Below are positions 6,955-15,014 of a DNA stretch of 24,762 bases, in pieces. A program made the position numbers and the translations under genes. Origin of the DNA: JBJKRF01 sp046704785 (GTDB lineage: Bacteria > Chloroflexota > Anaerolineae > Anaerolineales > Villigracilaceae). How positions within the stretch are numbered: the first letter of the stretch is position 1; the number at the start of each line of letters is the position of its first letter. The notes beneath the pieces are model-generated. The model was not told where the DNA came from and did not search any database. It saw only the letters and a program-made list of their open reading frames with translations. The stretch is taken from the NCBI GenBank assembly GCA_046704785.1, contig JBJKRF010000111.1:1-24762 (forward strand). The letters run 5' to 3'.

Positions 6955-9525
6955 TTGGTCTCCACCTATTTTCCCCCGGCGAAAATCCAAGGCCGCCTGT
7001 TACAACTGGCGGCTCTCTTTCTGGCTCTCCAGGGCATCGTGCTGACACTTTCTCCGGCGGTACGTGAGCGTTCGTGGGATGTCGACTACCGCTGGTCCCA
7101 CTGGATTGGGCTAGCCCTTTGGGGGATTTTGGTCTGGGTGACACACCGACAACTCAAACGCTATCTTCCCGACGCAGACCCTTATCTCTTCCCCCTGGCG
7201 GCCCTCCTGACTGGATGGGGCATGCTCACGATCTGGCGCATCACTTCCTCATTCGGGTTGCGCCAGATGCTATGGGTCGTCGTCTGTCTGGCAGTGTTCA
7301 TCTTCCTGCTGCGCTCCCAAAAGAACCTCGACATATTACGCCAGTACAAATATCTATGGCTAACCGGCGGACTGCTGTTGACGGCTTTGACGCTTTTCCT
7401 GGGCTCCAATCCAGAAGGCAGCGGGCCGCGCCTATGGTTGGGCTGCTGCGGCGTGTACTTTCAGCCCTCGGAACCCCTCAAGCTTTTGCTGATGGTCTAC
7501 TTGGCCGCCTACTTTGCCGACCGCATGCCCATCCGCACACGGCTGTTCCCCTTGATTCTGCCGACATTGATTCTGTCGGGGCTGGCACTGGCCATCCTGC
7601 TCATCCAACGCGACCTGGGAACTGCTTCGATCTTCATCTTCCTGTATGCCACCATGGTCTACTTCGCCAGCGGGCGTAAACGCATGCTGCTCATCACGCT
7701 CGCATTCCTGGCCGTGGCCGGCCTGACGGGTTATTTCTTCGTCCCGATCATCCGCGAACGCCTGGGAGTCTGGATCAATCCCTGGGCGGATCCGTCCGGG
7801 GGTGCGTATCAAATCATCCAGTCGCTGTTGGCCGTCGCAAACGGTGGGGTTTTCGGGCGCGGCCTGGGGCTGGGCGCACCCGGTCTCGTTCCCGTCTCAC
7901 ACTCCGATTTCATCTTCACAGCCATCTCCGAAGAGACTGGTTTGCTGGGCACGATCGCGCTCTTCATCCTGCTGGGATTGATCGTCATCCGCGGCTTCTT
8001 GATCGCGCTCAAAGCCGAGAACAACTTCCGCCGTTTGCTGGCCGCCGGGCTGACGATGTATATCGGCGCGCAAAGCATTCTCATCATTGGAGGAAACCTG
8101 CGCCTGCTGCCCCTGACGGGGGTCACGCTACCCTTTGTCTCCTACGGCGGCTCGTCGTTATTGACATCCTTCCTAGCCTTGTTCGGCCTCCTAAAAATCA
8201 GCAACGAATCCGACACAGAATTTGCGCCGCTCTCGCAAGGCCAACCTTTCGTCGTCATGCCAACCCTGGTGTGGCTGGGATTGCTCGCTCTGGCCGTCGT
8301 CAACGGCTGGTGGGCCGTCTGGCGCGGGCTCGATCTGCTAAACCGCACAGACAACCCCCGCCTGGCTATTGCAGATCGATATGTCAAACGCGGGTCGCTG
8401 CTCGACCGCAACAACGTTCCCATTGACGTGACAACAGGAACAACCGGCAGTTACGAACGCTCCTACTTATATCCGGAACTGTCCTCAGTCACCGGATATA
8501 CGCATCCAATTTACGGCCTGGCCGGCCTTGAGCAGACTTTCGACCCATACCTGCGCGGGCTGCAAGGCAACCCGGCCTCCTTGCTCTGGTGGGACCGCCT
8601 GGTCTATGGGCAACCGCCTCCCGGCCTGGACGTCCGCTTGAGCATCGACTTACCACTCCAACAGGTGGCCGATCGGTTGCTGAAGGGGCACAGTGGCGCC
8701 GCCATCGTCATGAATGCCAAAACAGGCGAGATACTGGTCATGGCATCCCAGCCCACTTTTGACGCCAACAAACTGGACGAAATCGGGAATGAGCTTTTAC
8801 ATGACCCGCACGCCCCACTGTTGAACCGCGCCACGCAAGGAAGCTACCCCCCTGGCACCAGCCTTGCGCCCCTTTTGTTCGCGCAAGCGTGGGAAGACAA
8901 CAAACTACCGGCCACGGTACCTACCAATCTGACGCTCGAACGCAACAACCAGACCTTGACCTGCGCCATCTCTCCCGGTTCGACGCCCACCTGGAGTGAA
9001 GTGGTGGCCTATGGTTGCCCCACCCCATTGGCCCTGCTTGGCAACACCCTGGGCGCAGACAAACTGACAAGCCTCTACCGAAAACTCGGACTTTCTGCCA
9101 CTTCATCCAACGCTCCGACGGCTCTTGCCCTGGGCGAAACTTTGACCGTTAGCCCGCTGCAGATTGCGCAGGCGGCAGCTACGCTCAGCGGCGAGGGGGA
9201 AATGCCGCCGGTCGAATTGGGGCTGGCCGTCAAAACAACCAGCCAGGGTTGGGTGGTTCTCGCGCCACAGTCTGCTCCCAGCGATGTCTTCAACGCCAAC
9301 GCAGCCCAGGCAACGGCACAAAACCTGATCGCAGCGCAAAAGCCCTATTGGGAAAGTCTGGGCAAAAGCCGCTCAGCCCGCTCCGCGGTCACCTGGTATC
9401 TCGCCGGAACCCCTCCCGGCTGGCAGGGAACACCGTTGGTGACGGTCATCCTGTTGGAAGAGGACAACTCTGTTTATGCACAGTTGGCAGGTAGGTCTTT
9501 GATCGAGGCGGCTTTAAAGCCTTAA
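6955..9525 (+). CDS. RodA (SEDS) fused to a catalytically degenerate class B PBP
   Basis: The 856-residue protein joins two partners usually made separately. Residues ~15-415 are a SEDS polytopic glycosyltransferase that polymerises lipid II. The family blocks are seen: PSEPLKLLL (171-179), INPWADPSGGAYQIIQS (274-290), VSHSDFIF (314-321, with the conserved Asp at 318) and PFVSYGGSS (393-401). A further helix (434-455) anchors a PBP domain: pedestal motif RGSLLDRNN (479-487), then GAAIVMNAKTGEILVMASQP (581-600) and PLLNRATQGSYPPG (621-634). There SxxK should follow but TSLA (635-638) stands, with no Lys. SxN is replaced by GCP (687-689) and KTG by KSR (804-806). So polymerase probably active, transpeptidase probably dead. 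The start shown is a TTG 58 bases after mtnP with no clear ribosome site; it is the least certain start here. Confidence 0.88.
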   Translation: MVSTYFPPAKIQGRLLQLAALFLALQGIVLTLSPAVRERSWDVDYRWSHWIGLALWGILVWVTHRQLKRYLPDADPYLFPLAALLTGWGMLTIWRITSSFGLRQMLWVVVCLAVFIFLLRSQKNLDILRQYKYLWLTGGLLLTALTLFLGSNPEGSGPRLWLGCCGVYFQPSEPLKLLLMVYLAAYFADRMPIRTRLFPLILPTLILSGLALAILLIQRDLGTASIFIFLYATMVYFASGRKRMLLITLAFLAVAGLTGYFFVPIIRERLGVWINPWADPSGGAYQIIQSLLAVANGGVFGRGLGLGAPGLVPVSHSDFIFTAISEETGLLGTIALFILLGLIVIRGFLIALKAENNFRRLLAAGLTMYIGAQSILIIGGNLRLLPLTGVTLPFVSYGGSSLLTSFLALFGLLKISNESDTEFAPLSQGQPFVVMPTLVWLGLLALAVVNGWWAVWRGLDLLNRTDNPRLAIADRYVKRGSLLDRNNVPIDVTTGTTGSYERSYLYPELSSVTGYTHPIYGLAGLEQTFDPYLRGLQGNPASLLWWDRLVYGQPPPGLDVRLSIDLPLQQVADRLLKGHSGAAIVMNAKTGEILVMASQPTFDANKLDEIGNELLHDPHAPLLNRATQGSYPPGTSLAPLLFAQAWEDNKLPATVPTNLTLERNNQTLTCAISPGSTPTWSEVVAYGCPTPLALLGNTLGADKLTSLYRKLGLSATSSNAPTALALGETLTVSPLQIAQAAATLSGEGEMPPVELGLAVKTTSQGWVVLAPQSAPSDVFNANAAQATAQNLIAAQKPYWESLGKSRSARSAVTWYLAGTPPGWQGTPLVTVILLEEDNSVYAQLAGRSLIEAALKP

Positions 9526-9544
9526 CCAGGCCAGGAAAACATAA

Positions 9545-9566
9545 GCCAGGCTAATAATAGCCTGGC
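9545..9566. terminator. Perfect 8-bp hairpin after the RodA-PBP gene
   Basis: GCCAGGCT (9545-9552) and AGCCTGGC (9559-9566) enclose a six-base loop. No T run follows on the plus strand; on the minus strand TTATGTTTT follows. It may help end convergent transcription, but it is not a textbook terminator. Confidence 0.4.
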
Positions 9567-9610
9567 AAGTCTCTGGGAATCAGCAGAATGAAACATATCG
9601 ATTCCATCGG

Positions 9611-9657
9611 ATATTAAAATAAAAGACTGCTCTCATCACAGCATTTGAAAGCAGTCT
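9611..9657 (-). terminator. Terminator of the ferredoxin gene
   Basis: On the minus strand, AGACTGC (9657-9651) and GCAGTCT (9630-9624) enclose a 20-base loop and are followed by the T-rich tract TTTTATTTTAAT. It begins 12 bases after the ferredoxin stop codon. Confidence 0.7.
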
Positions 9658-9668
9658 ATTGTTCGAGA

Positions 9669-10067
9669 TCAATCGTTGGCGCTGTAGCCAGGGCCCTTCT
9701 GAAAGAAGTCGTAATTGGGCTGGATATCCTCGGTCAAATCCACGACATCACCCTTTTGGAGTTGCTTGGCGATATCGAGCACAACAGCGACGCCGTGATG
9801 GTCGGTACCTTCATAATGTCCGCTCAAACCAACGCGACTGATGTATTCCTCGCCTTTGGCCGTATACGCCGAGGGGACCTCGTCTTCGGGGAAGATTGCA
9901 GCAAATGGACACTCTGGAATACAGGCACCACAATCGATACAAGTGTCAGGGTCAATGTAATACCACGGCCACTCTTCCTGCGGTTTACCTGGCACAATGC
10001 ACTCTACCGGGCACACATCTACACACCCACTGTCGCGCAAGCACAGGCTGGTAATAATATGGGTCAT
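9669..10067 (-). CDS. Dicluster ferredoxin (FdxA-like)
   Basis: This 132-residue protein carries electrons through two Fe-S clusters in the cytoplasm. The first set is C9, C15, C19 and C23 (C-x5-C-x3-CP-x2-C); the second is C43, C46, C49 and C53 (CIDCGACIPECP). The missing cysteine between C9 and C15 matches the 3Fe-4S site of seven-iron ferredoxins such as Azotobacter FdI, so one 3Fe-4S and one 4Fe-4S cluster is the likely content. The motif AIFPEDEVP (57-65) is typical of that family. A C-terminal region of about 65 residues has no cysteine. GGAGGA precedes the start. The gene has its own -10 box and terminator; SOD lies upstream on the same strand, which hints at joint use under oxygen stress. 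Confidence 0.92.
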   Translation of the reverse strand: MTHIITSLCLRDSGCVDVCPVECIVPGKPQEEWPWYYIDPDTCIDCGACIPECPFAAIFPEDEVPSAYTAKGEEYISRVGLSGHYEGTDHHGVAVVLDIAKQLQKGDVVDLTEDIQPNYDFFQKGPGYSAND

Positions 10068-10110
10068 AGAAATTCCTCCATATGAGAGAGATAGTCCTCT
10101 AATTGCGCCT

Positions 10111-10116
10111 ATTATA
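10111..10116 (-). promoter_or_regulatory. -10 box of the ferredoxin promoter
   Basis: TATAAT on the minus strand (10116-10111) predicts transcription start near 10104 and a leader of about 37 bases containing GGAGGA. The -35 region falls at about 10134-10139, inside the left arm of the inverted repeat at 10126-10140, and is not a good match to TTGACA. Confidence 0.6.
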
Positions 10117-10125
10117 TCTTAAAAG

Positions 10126-10229
10126 CATCGTGACGGCTTACGCCTCTCCAGGAATTAGCACACAAAATATTAGGGACACCTGTCCCAATTCTTGCAGAAT
10201 TCCCAGACAACCATTAAGTCGTCACGATG
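10126..10229. repeat. 104-bp nested palindromic element
   Basis: Outer arms 10126-10140 (CATCGTGACGGCTTA) and 10215-10229 are inverted copies matching at 14 of 15 bases. Inside them, GGAATT (10151-10156) pairs with AATTCC (10198-10203). In the centre is GGGACACCTGTCCC (10173-10186), a 6-bp perfect palindrome with a 2-base spacer. All three share a centre within about 2.5 bases of 10177.5. No target-site duplication is visible at the ends. It fits a small MITE- or REP-like element, or a regulatory hairpin, between SOD and ferredoxin. Confidence 0.65.
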
Positions 10230-10252
10230 ACGATTTGGTTACGCAACGTAGC

Positions 10253-10852
10253 CTAGCCGGAACGGCGAGCGACCTCGTCCCAATTGACAACATTCCACCA
10301 ATTGGAAATATACTCTGCACGACGATTCTGGTATTTCAAGTAATACGCGTGCTCCCAAACATCGATACCCAGCAAGGGTGTCAATCCATCGCTCAACGGA
10401 TTGTCTTGATTGGCCGTCGAGACCACACTGAGTTTACCGGCTTTGCTCACCAACCAGGCCCACCCGGAGCCAAATCGACCGGTGGCAGCTTTTTCGAACT
10501 CAGCCTTGAAATTGGTGAAACTGCCAAAATCACTCTCAATAGCTTTTGCCAGAGCGCCCGTGGGCTCGCCGCCCGCTTTCGGCGCCATGACCTTCCAAAA
10601 CAGATTGTGATTCCAGGTACCACCCCCGTTATTGCGCACTGCCGTGCGGATGTCCTCAGGTACGTCGTTCAGTTTCTTCAACAAATCATCCACACTCCAA
10701 CTGGCAAGCTCGGTGTGCTTTTCCAAAGCAGCATTTAGCTTCGAAACATAGCCAGCATGATGCTTGTCATGATGGATTTGCATGGTCATCGTATCGATGA
10801 ACGGCTCAAGCGCGTCGTACGCGTAAGGAAGTGGAGCAAGTTCAAACGCCAT
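10253..10852 (-). CDS. Superoxide dismutase, Fe/Mn family (Mn-leaning)
   Basis: This 199-residue enzyme turns superoxide into hydrogen peroxide and oxygen in the cytoplasm. All four metal ligands are visible: H27 (IHHDKHH), H82 (WNHNLFW), D164 and H168 (DVWEHAYYLKYQNRR). Gly 77-78 in NNGGGTWNH together with Gln 149 in ANQDNPL is the manganese-type arrangement of second-sphere residues; cambialistic use cannot be excluded. No signal peptide is present. GAGGAGA stands about 8 bases before the ATG. The length is normal. A hairpin of the nested palindromic element follows its stop codon and could end its transcript. Confidence 0.95.
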   Translation of the reverse strand: MAFELAPLPYAYDALEPFIDTMTMQIHHDKHHAGYVSKLNAALEKHTELASWSVDDLLKKLNDVPEDIRTAVRNNGGGTWNHNLFWKVMAPKAGGEPTGALAKAIESDFGSFTNFKAEFEKAATGRFGSGWAWLVSKAGKLSVVSTANQDNPLSDGLTPLLGIDVWEHAYYLKYQNRRAEYISNWWNVVNWDEVARRSG

Positions 10853-11018
10853 TAGTTGATCTCCTCTCTACTGAATATCGGATTCACGAGGTTGCCCGCC
10901 TGCTGATAGGATTATCACCGGTACTGCAGATTTTAGCTTTTTTATGCACATGCGTCAAGAAGATATTTCGGATGATCTTCATCGCCAAAGCGGGTGAAGA
11001 ACGAGTCTCATCCATGCC

Positions 11019-12005
11019 ATGAAAGGGTGCGCCCAAACACGAATGGAACCCTCCCATCGCACTTCAGTTAGCCTGTACTCTGCCCTGGCAGGTGGAATCT
11101 TGGCGATTTCTACAGCCTCGATCTTCATCAAATTTGCTCAAACCGATGCGCCTTCTCTGGTGATCGCAGCCTATCGGCTGACTCTGGCGTCCCTGGCCCT
11201 GGCGCCTTTGGCACTTTTGCACCACAAAGCGGAGTTGCGCAAGCTGACGGCCAAAGAATTGGGCCTTGGTCTGCTCTCCGGCTTTTTCCTGGCCTTGCAT
11301 TTTGCCAGTTGGATCACCTCCCTGCAATACACCAGTGTCGCCAGTTCGGTCGTCCTGGTGACGACCACACCCCTATGGGTAGCGCTGCTCTCCCCTTTCC
11401 TATTACATGAACCCATCGGGCGGATTACGCTCCTGGGATTGGGGCTGGCCCTCCTGGGCGGAACGGTCGTCGGGTTGAGCGATAGCTGCCAATGGCAGAA
11501 CGGATTGATCTGCCCGACCCTGAGAACGTTCATACAGGAAAGCGCGGCTCTGGGAAACTTCCTGGCTTTGTTCGGCGCCTGGATGGCCGCCGGCTACATG
11601 CTCATCGGGCGCCGCCTACGCGCAAAATTATCCCTCGTGCCCTATATTTTCATCGTCTACGGCATGGCCGCCTTGGTGCTTTTGGTCTTTATGCTCACCG
11701 CGCGAGAATCGCCCTTTGGATACACGCCCCTGGCATTTGTCTGGATACTGGCCCTGGCGTTAATCCCCCAACTGTTCGGCCACTCGACGCTCAACTGGGC
11801 TCTAGGCTACCTACCCGCTTCGTTGGTGGCCGTGACATTACTGGGTGAACCGGTCGGCTCCACGTTGTTGGCCTACCTTCTTCTCAGTGAAACGCCCACC
11901 CCCCTTAAAATTGGCGGCGGAGCCTTGATCCTGATCGGTATTTACCTGGGCTCCCGCGCAGAGAGCCCAACAGCGCTGGAACACGTTGCCGTAATCGACC
12001 AGTGA
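11019..12005 (+). CDS. EamA-family (DMT superfamily) transporter
   Basis: This inner-membrane protein of 328 residues has about ten transmembrane helices in two EamA repeats (about 17-150 and 175-310). Repeat 1 contains FIKFAQTDAPSLVIAAYRLT and the second contains LLGEPVGSTLLAYLLLSE, the usual drug/metabolite transporter landmarks. A charged cytoplasmic tail ends the protein. The family exports or imports amino acids, nucleosides and other small metabolites, and the substrate cannot be told from sequence. Neither the ATG at 11019 nor the ATG at 11043 (giving 320 residues) has a clear ribosome site, so the start is uncertain. It stands alone, divergent from SOD and convergent with malQ. Confidence 0.88.
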   Translation: MKGCAQTRMEPSHRTSVSLYSALAGGILAISTASIFIKFAQTDAPSLVIAAYRLTLASLALAPLALLHHKAELRKLTAKELGLGLLSGFFLALHFASWITSLQYTSVASSVVLVTTTPLWVALLSPFLLHEPIGRITLLGLGLALLGGTVVGLSDSCQWQNGLICPTLRTFIQESAALGNFLALFGAWMAAGYMLIGRRLRAKLSLVPYIFIVYGMAALVLLVFMLTARESPFGYTPLAFVWILALALIPQLFGHSTLNWALGYLPASLVAVTLLGEPVGSTLLAYLLLSETPTPLKIGGGALILIGIYLGSRAESPTALEHVAVIDQ

Positions 12006-12031
12006 TTTCAAGGAAAAGCCACAAAGGATGT

Positions 12032-13516
12032 TCAGCGTGCGTAGAGATAATTCAGTTCGCGGATGCGATTCTTGAGTTCTTCGCTCAATGCGCTCTCGTC
12101 GACGCGCCAGGTCCAGTAACCGTCCACTTTGCCAGGAAAATTCATCCGCGCTTCGGGGCCCAAATCCAGGAAGTCCTGTAGAGGCGCCAACGCGAAAGTC
12201 GCCACCGAACGCCAGGCAGAACGGATCAGGTCCCAGGCGAAGTCTGAGCCGTCGGTGTTCAGGTAGCGACGCGCAAAATCCTGTTCATGCGGCGGAGCGG
12301 AACGATACCAGCCCCAGGCGGTATCGTTATCGTGTGTGCCGGTGTAAACGACGTAATTTTGCGAGTAGTACTGCGGCAGGAAGGCGTTATCCGGGCCGGA
12401 AAAAGCGAATTGATAGATTTTCATCCCCGGCAGACCAAACTGGTCGCGCAACACGATGACATCCGGCGTGATCTCGCCCAGGTCTTCGGCGATGATCGGC
12501 AACTCGCCCAACGCCTCCCGCACGGTATTGAAAAAATCTTCACCGGGGCCAGGCACCCAGCGACCCTTCTCAGCCGTCTGCGCATCGCCAGGAATCTCCC
12601 AATAGCCCGCGAAGCCCCGAAAATGGTCGATGCGCACAATGTCGACGGTCTGCAATACGGCCGAAATGCGCTCGATCCACCAATGATAGCCGTCCTTTTT
12701 ATGGGCGCTCCAACGGTAGAGCGGATTGCCCCATAACTGGCCCGTGGTGGAAAAATAATCCGGCGGCACACCGGCGACCACCGTCGGCTTGCCGTTTGCA
12801 TCCAGGAAGAACAGATCGGGATGCGACCAGGCATCGGCGGAGTCCATCGCCACAAAAATGGGGATGTCGCCAATAATCTGGATTTCCTTTTCATGCAGGT
12901 AATCACGCAGCGCGTTCCACTGGCGAAAGAACAGGAACTGGCGAAATTTCTGGCGCAGAATGGCAGGACGCTGCGCCTGGTAAGCGGCTTCGAGCGCTTC
13001 TTTCCGGCGGGTGCGCAAAGGCAGTTCCCAGGCCGTCCAGGGGCGGCCTCCATTGGCGTCTTTGAGAGCCATGAACAAGGCAAAATCATCCAGCCAGGAA
13101 TCGTTATCGGCGCAGAACGCGTCGAACTCGGCCCGGAGCGCTCCGGGCGGCATGGCTTCGAAACGGGCATACGCCCGGTCGAGCAGTTTGGGCTTCCAGT
13201 CGAAGAGTCCGCCAAAGTCCACCCGCTGCGGATTCCAGGCGGGCATGTCGGACAAGTCATCCTGCGTCAACAGTCCCTGATCGAGCAGGACATCGGGGCT
13301 GACGAGGTAGGGATTCCCGGCGAAGGCCGAAAAGCACTGGTAAGGCGAATCGCCATAGCCGGTGGGGCCGAGCGGCAAAATCTGCCAGAGCTTGCAACCG
13401 GCCTCGGCCAGAAAATCGGCGAAGCGATAAGCCTGGGGGCCCAGGTCGCCGATGCCGTAAGGGCCGGGCAGGCTGGTGGGATGAAATAGAATTCCCGCGC
13501 TACGTTTAAACGTCAT
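12032..13516 (-). CDS. malQ: 4-alpha-glucanotransferase (GH77, amylomaltase)
   Basis: This 494-residue cytoplasmic enzyme transfers maltooligosaccharide units between alpha-1,4-glucans during glycogen or maltose metabolism. Family blocks run through it: GILFHPTSLPGPYGIGDLG (8-26), WQILPLGPTGYGDSPYQ (44-60) and VAGVPPDYFSTTGQLWGNP (247-265). The catalytic residues are D297 (RIDHFRG, nucleophile), E344 (AEDLG, acid/base) and D396 (GTHDND). Its length agrees with the Thermus enzyme. It starts 6 bases after the glgA stop codon, so the two are co-transcribed. Together they link glycogen synthesis and linear glucan remodelling. Confidence 0.96.
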   Translation of the reverse strand: MTFKRSAGILFHPTSLPGPYGIGDLGPQAYRFADFLAEAGCKLWQILPLGPTGYGDSPYQCFSAFAGNPYLVSPDVLLDQGLLTQDDLSDMPAWNPQRVDFGGLFDWKPKLLDRAYARFEAMPPGALRAEFDAFCADNDSWLDDFALFMALKDANGGRPWTAWELPLRTRRKEALEAAYQAQRPAILRQKFRQFLFFRQWNALRDYLHEKEIQIIGDIPIFVAMDSADAWSHPDLFFLDANGKPTVVAGVPPDYFSTTGQLWGNPLYRWSAHKKDGYHWWIERISAVLQTVDIVRIDHFRGFAGYWEIPGDAQTAEKGRWVPGPGEDFFNTVREALGELPIIAEDLGEITPDVIVLRDQFGLPGMKIYQFAFSGPDNAFLPQYYSQNYVVYTGTHDNDTAWGWYRSAPPHEQDFARRYLNTDGSDFAWDLIRSAWRSVATFALAPLQDFLDLGPEARMNFPGKVDGYWTWRVDESALSEELKNRIRELNYLYAR

Positions 13517-13522
13517 AGCACC

Positions 13523-14947
13523 TCACGAGGTCAACGCATGGTAGAGCGCCGCGTATTTTTGGGCCGACACCTGCCAGGAAAAATTCTGGGCCATCGCCGT
13601 TTGCTGCAGCACCTGCCATTGGTCATGTTGAGAAAATGCCTGTAGCGCGCGCCGCAAGGTAGCCCCCATGACCGACGGCGAGGCGTCGGTAAACAGGAAT
13701 CCCGTGCGCCCGTCAGCGATGGTGTCACGCAAGCCGCCAGTGGCGCGCGCCACCGGGAGACAACCATAGCGCATCGAGATCATCTGCGCCAGACCGCAGG
13801 GTTCGTAACGCGACGGCATCATGAAGATATCTCCGCCGGCGTACAGCCGCCGGGAGAATTTTCCATCATAACGGATGATGGCACACACCCGGCGCGGGAA
13901 ATCAGCCTCCAGGCGACGGACGGCGGCTTCGATCAGGGGATTCCCGGTGCCGAGCAGAATCGCCTGCCAGGGAACATCGGAAAGCAGACGCAGCGCTTCG
14001 ATGGCAATATCCACGCCCTTTTGCTGATCCATGCGTGTGACCATGGTCAGCAACGGAAGCGTCTCATCCCTCTCAAGGCCGAACTGCGCCTGCAAGGCCG
14101 ATTTGGTCGCTGCACGCGCGGAAAGGGTTCCCGACGAGAAAGGCTCCACCAGCGTCTTGTCGGTGGAGGGGTCGAACAGCTTGGTGTCGATGCCATTGAC
14201 GATGCCCGTAATGCGCTCACGGTTCACCTTGAGATAATCTTCCAATCCGCAGCCATATTCCGGCGTCTGGATTTCCTCGGCGTAGGAGGGCGAAACGGCG
14301 ACGATTTTGTCCGCCGCCCACAGACCGGTCGTCATGGGGATTTGTTGGCCCCACCAGGGCAGGGACGGATCGTCCACCTCAGGCAGGCCATACGCCGACA
14401 TCGCCGCCTCGGAGCCTGCGCCCATGTAACACAGGTTGTGCACCGACATGACGGTTTTGACGCCCCGCCAAAAGGGGTCGTCCTGCTTGCAACGCACGGC
14501 GTACAAAGAAGCTGCCGTGTGCCAGTCGTTGGCGTGCACGATGTCGGGATGCCAGTCCAATCGTCGGGCCAGCTCGAGCGCTGCCAGCGAGAAAAAGATG
14601 AACTTTTCGCCGTCGGCGCGGGCATCGAGATCATAGACTTTCTGCGAAGCGGTGATGGGCTCGCCGGAAATCAGGTAAACCGGCACTCCGTTTGACTCGG
14701 TACGGAAAACCTGTACGGGCACATCCTCCCTGACCCGCGGAATGGTAAAGACGATTTCGCGCTGCAACGACAAGACGTCCGTCTGGATGGCAGCGTAAAA
14801 AGGGATGACAAGGCGCACGTCCAAACTTTCTCCGGGCAGGGTGCGCAGCTCGTTCGGCAAGGAACCAGCCACATCGCCCAGGCCTCCCACTTTGATGAAC
14901 GGATCGGCTTCGGAAGCCAGGAAGAGAATGTTCAGGGGTTTTGTCAT
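13523..14947 (-). CDS. glgA: Glycogen synthase (GT5, ADP-glucose type)
   Basis: This 474-residue enzyme adds glucose from ADP-glucose (possibly UDP-glucose) to the growing alpha-1,4-glucan chain. The ADP-glucose site motif KVGGLGDV (19-26) lies near the N-terminus. HANDWHT is present, and the C-terminal Rossmann domain carries SRYEPCGLAQMISMRYG and ATGGLRDTI, the E-x7-E region of GT5 enzymes. The length is typical. It is the first gene of a two-gene unit with malQ. No Shine-Dalgarno sequence precedes the ATG; a TAAAAT box ends six bases before it, so a leaderless message is likely. No glgB or glgC is in the window. Confidence 0.95.
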   Translation of the reverse strand: MTKPLNILFLASEADPFIKVGGLGDVAGSLPNELRTLPGESLDVRLVIPFYAAIQTDVLSLQREIVFTIPRVREDVPVQVFRTESNGVPVYLISGEPITASQKVYDLDARADGEKFIFFSLAALELARRLDWHPDIVHANDWHTAASLYAVRCKQDDPFWRGVKTVMSVHNLCYMGAGSEAAMSAYGLPEVDDPSLPWWGQQIPMTTGLWAADKIVAVSPSYAEEIQTPEYGCGLEDYLKVNRERITGIVNGIDTKLFDPSTDKTLVEPFSSGTLSARAATKSALQAQFGLERDETLPLLTMVTRMDQQKGVDIAIEALRLLSDVPWQAILLGTGNPLIEAAVRRLEADFPRRVCAIIRYDGKFSRRLYAGGDIFMMPSRYEPCGLAQMISMRYGCLPVARATGGLRDTIADGRTGFLFTDASPSVMGATLRRALQAFSQHDQWQVLQQTAMAQNFSWQVSAQKYAALYHALTS

Positions 14948-14984
14948 GCCGCAATTTTACCAATAAAGTCGAAAGGTCATGCAA
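14948..14984 (-). promoter_or_regulatory. Promoter of glgA-malQ, probably leaderless
   Basis: On the minus strand TAAAAT (14959-14954) is followed by six bases and the glgA ATG. A possible -35 box TTGCAT (14984-14979) has a long 19-base spacer. The -10 distance suits a transcript starting on the A of ATG. Confidence 0.45.
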
Positions 14985-15014
14985 CCAGAGTTTTGGCTCT
15001 CTGGGAACCAGAAT

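Noticed and set aside
10904..10917. TGATAGGATTATCA inverted repeat upstream of SOD, Fur- or GATA-like
   Set aside because: Only 5-bp arms and no full Fur box; too short to support a regulator site.
14985..15004. CCAGAG/CTCTGG inverted repeat between the lipoprotein and glgA genes as a terminator
   Set aside because: Six-base arms with no T run following on either strand.
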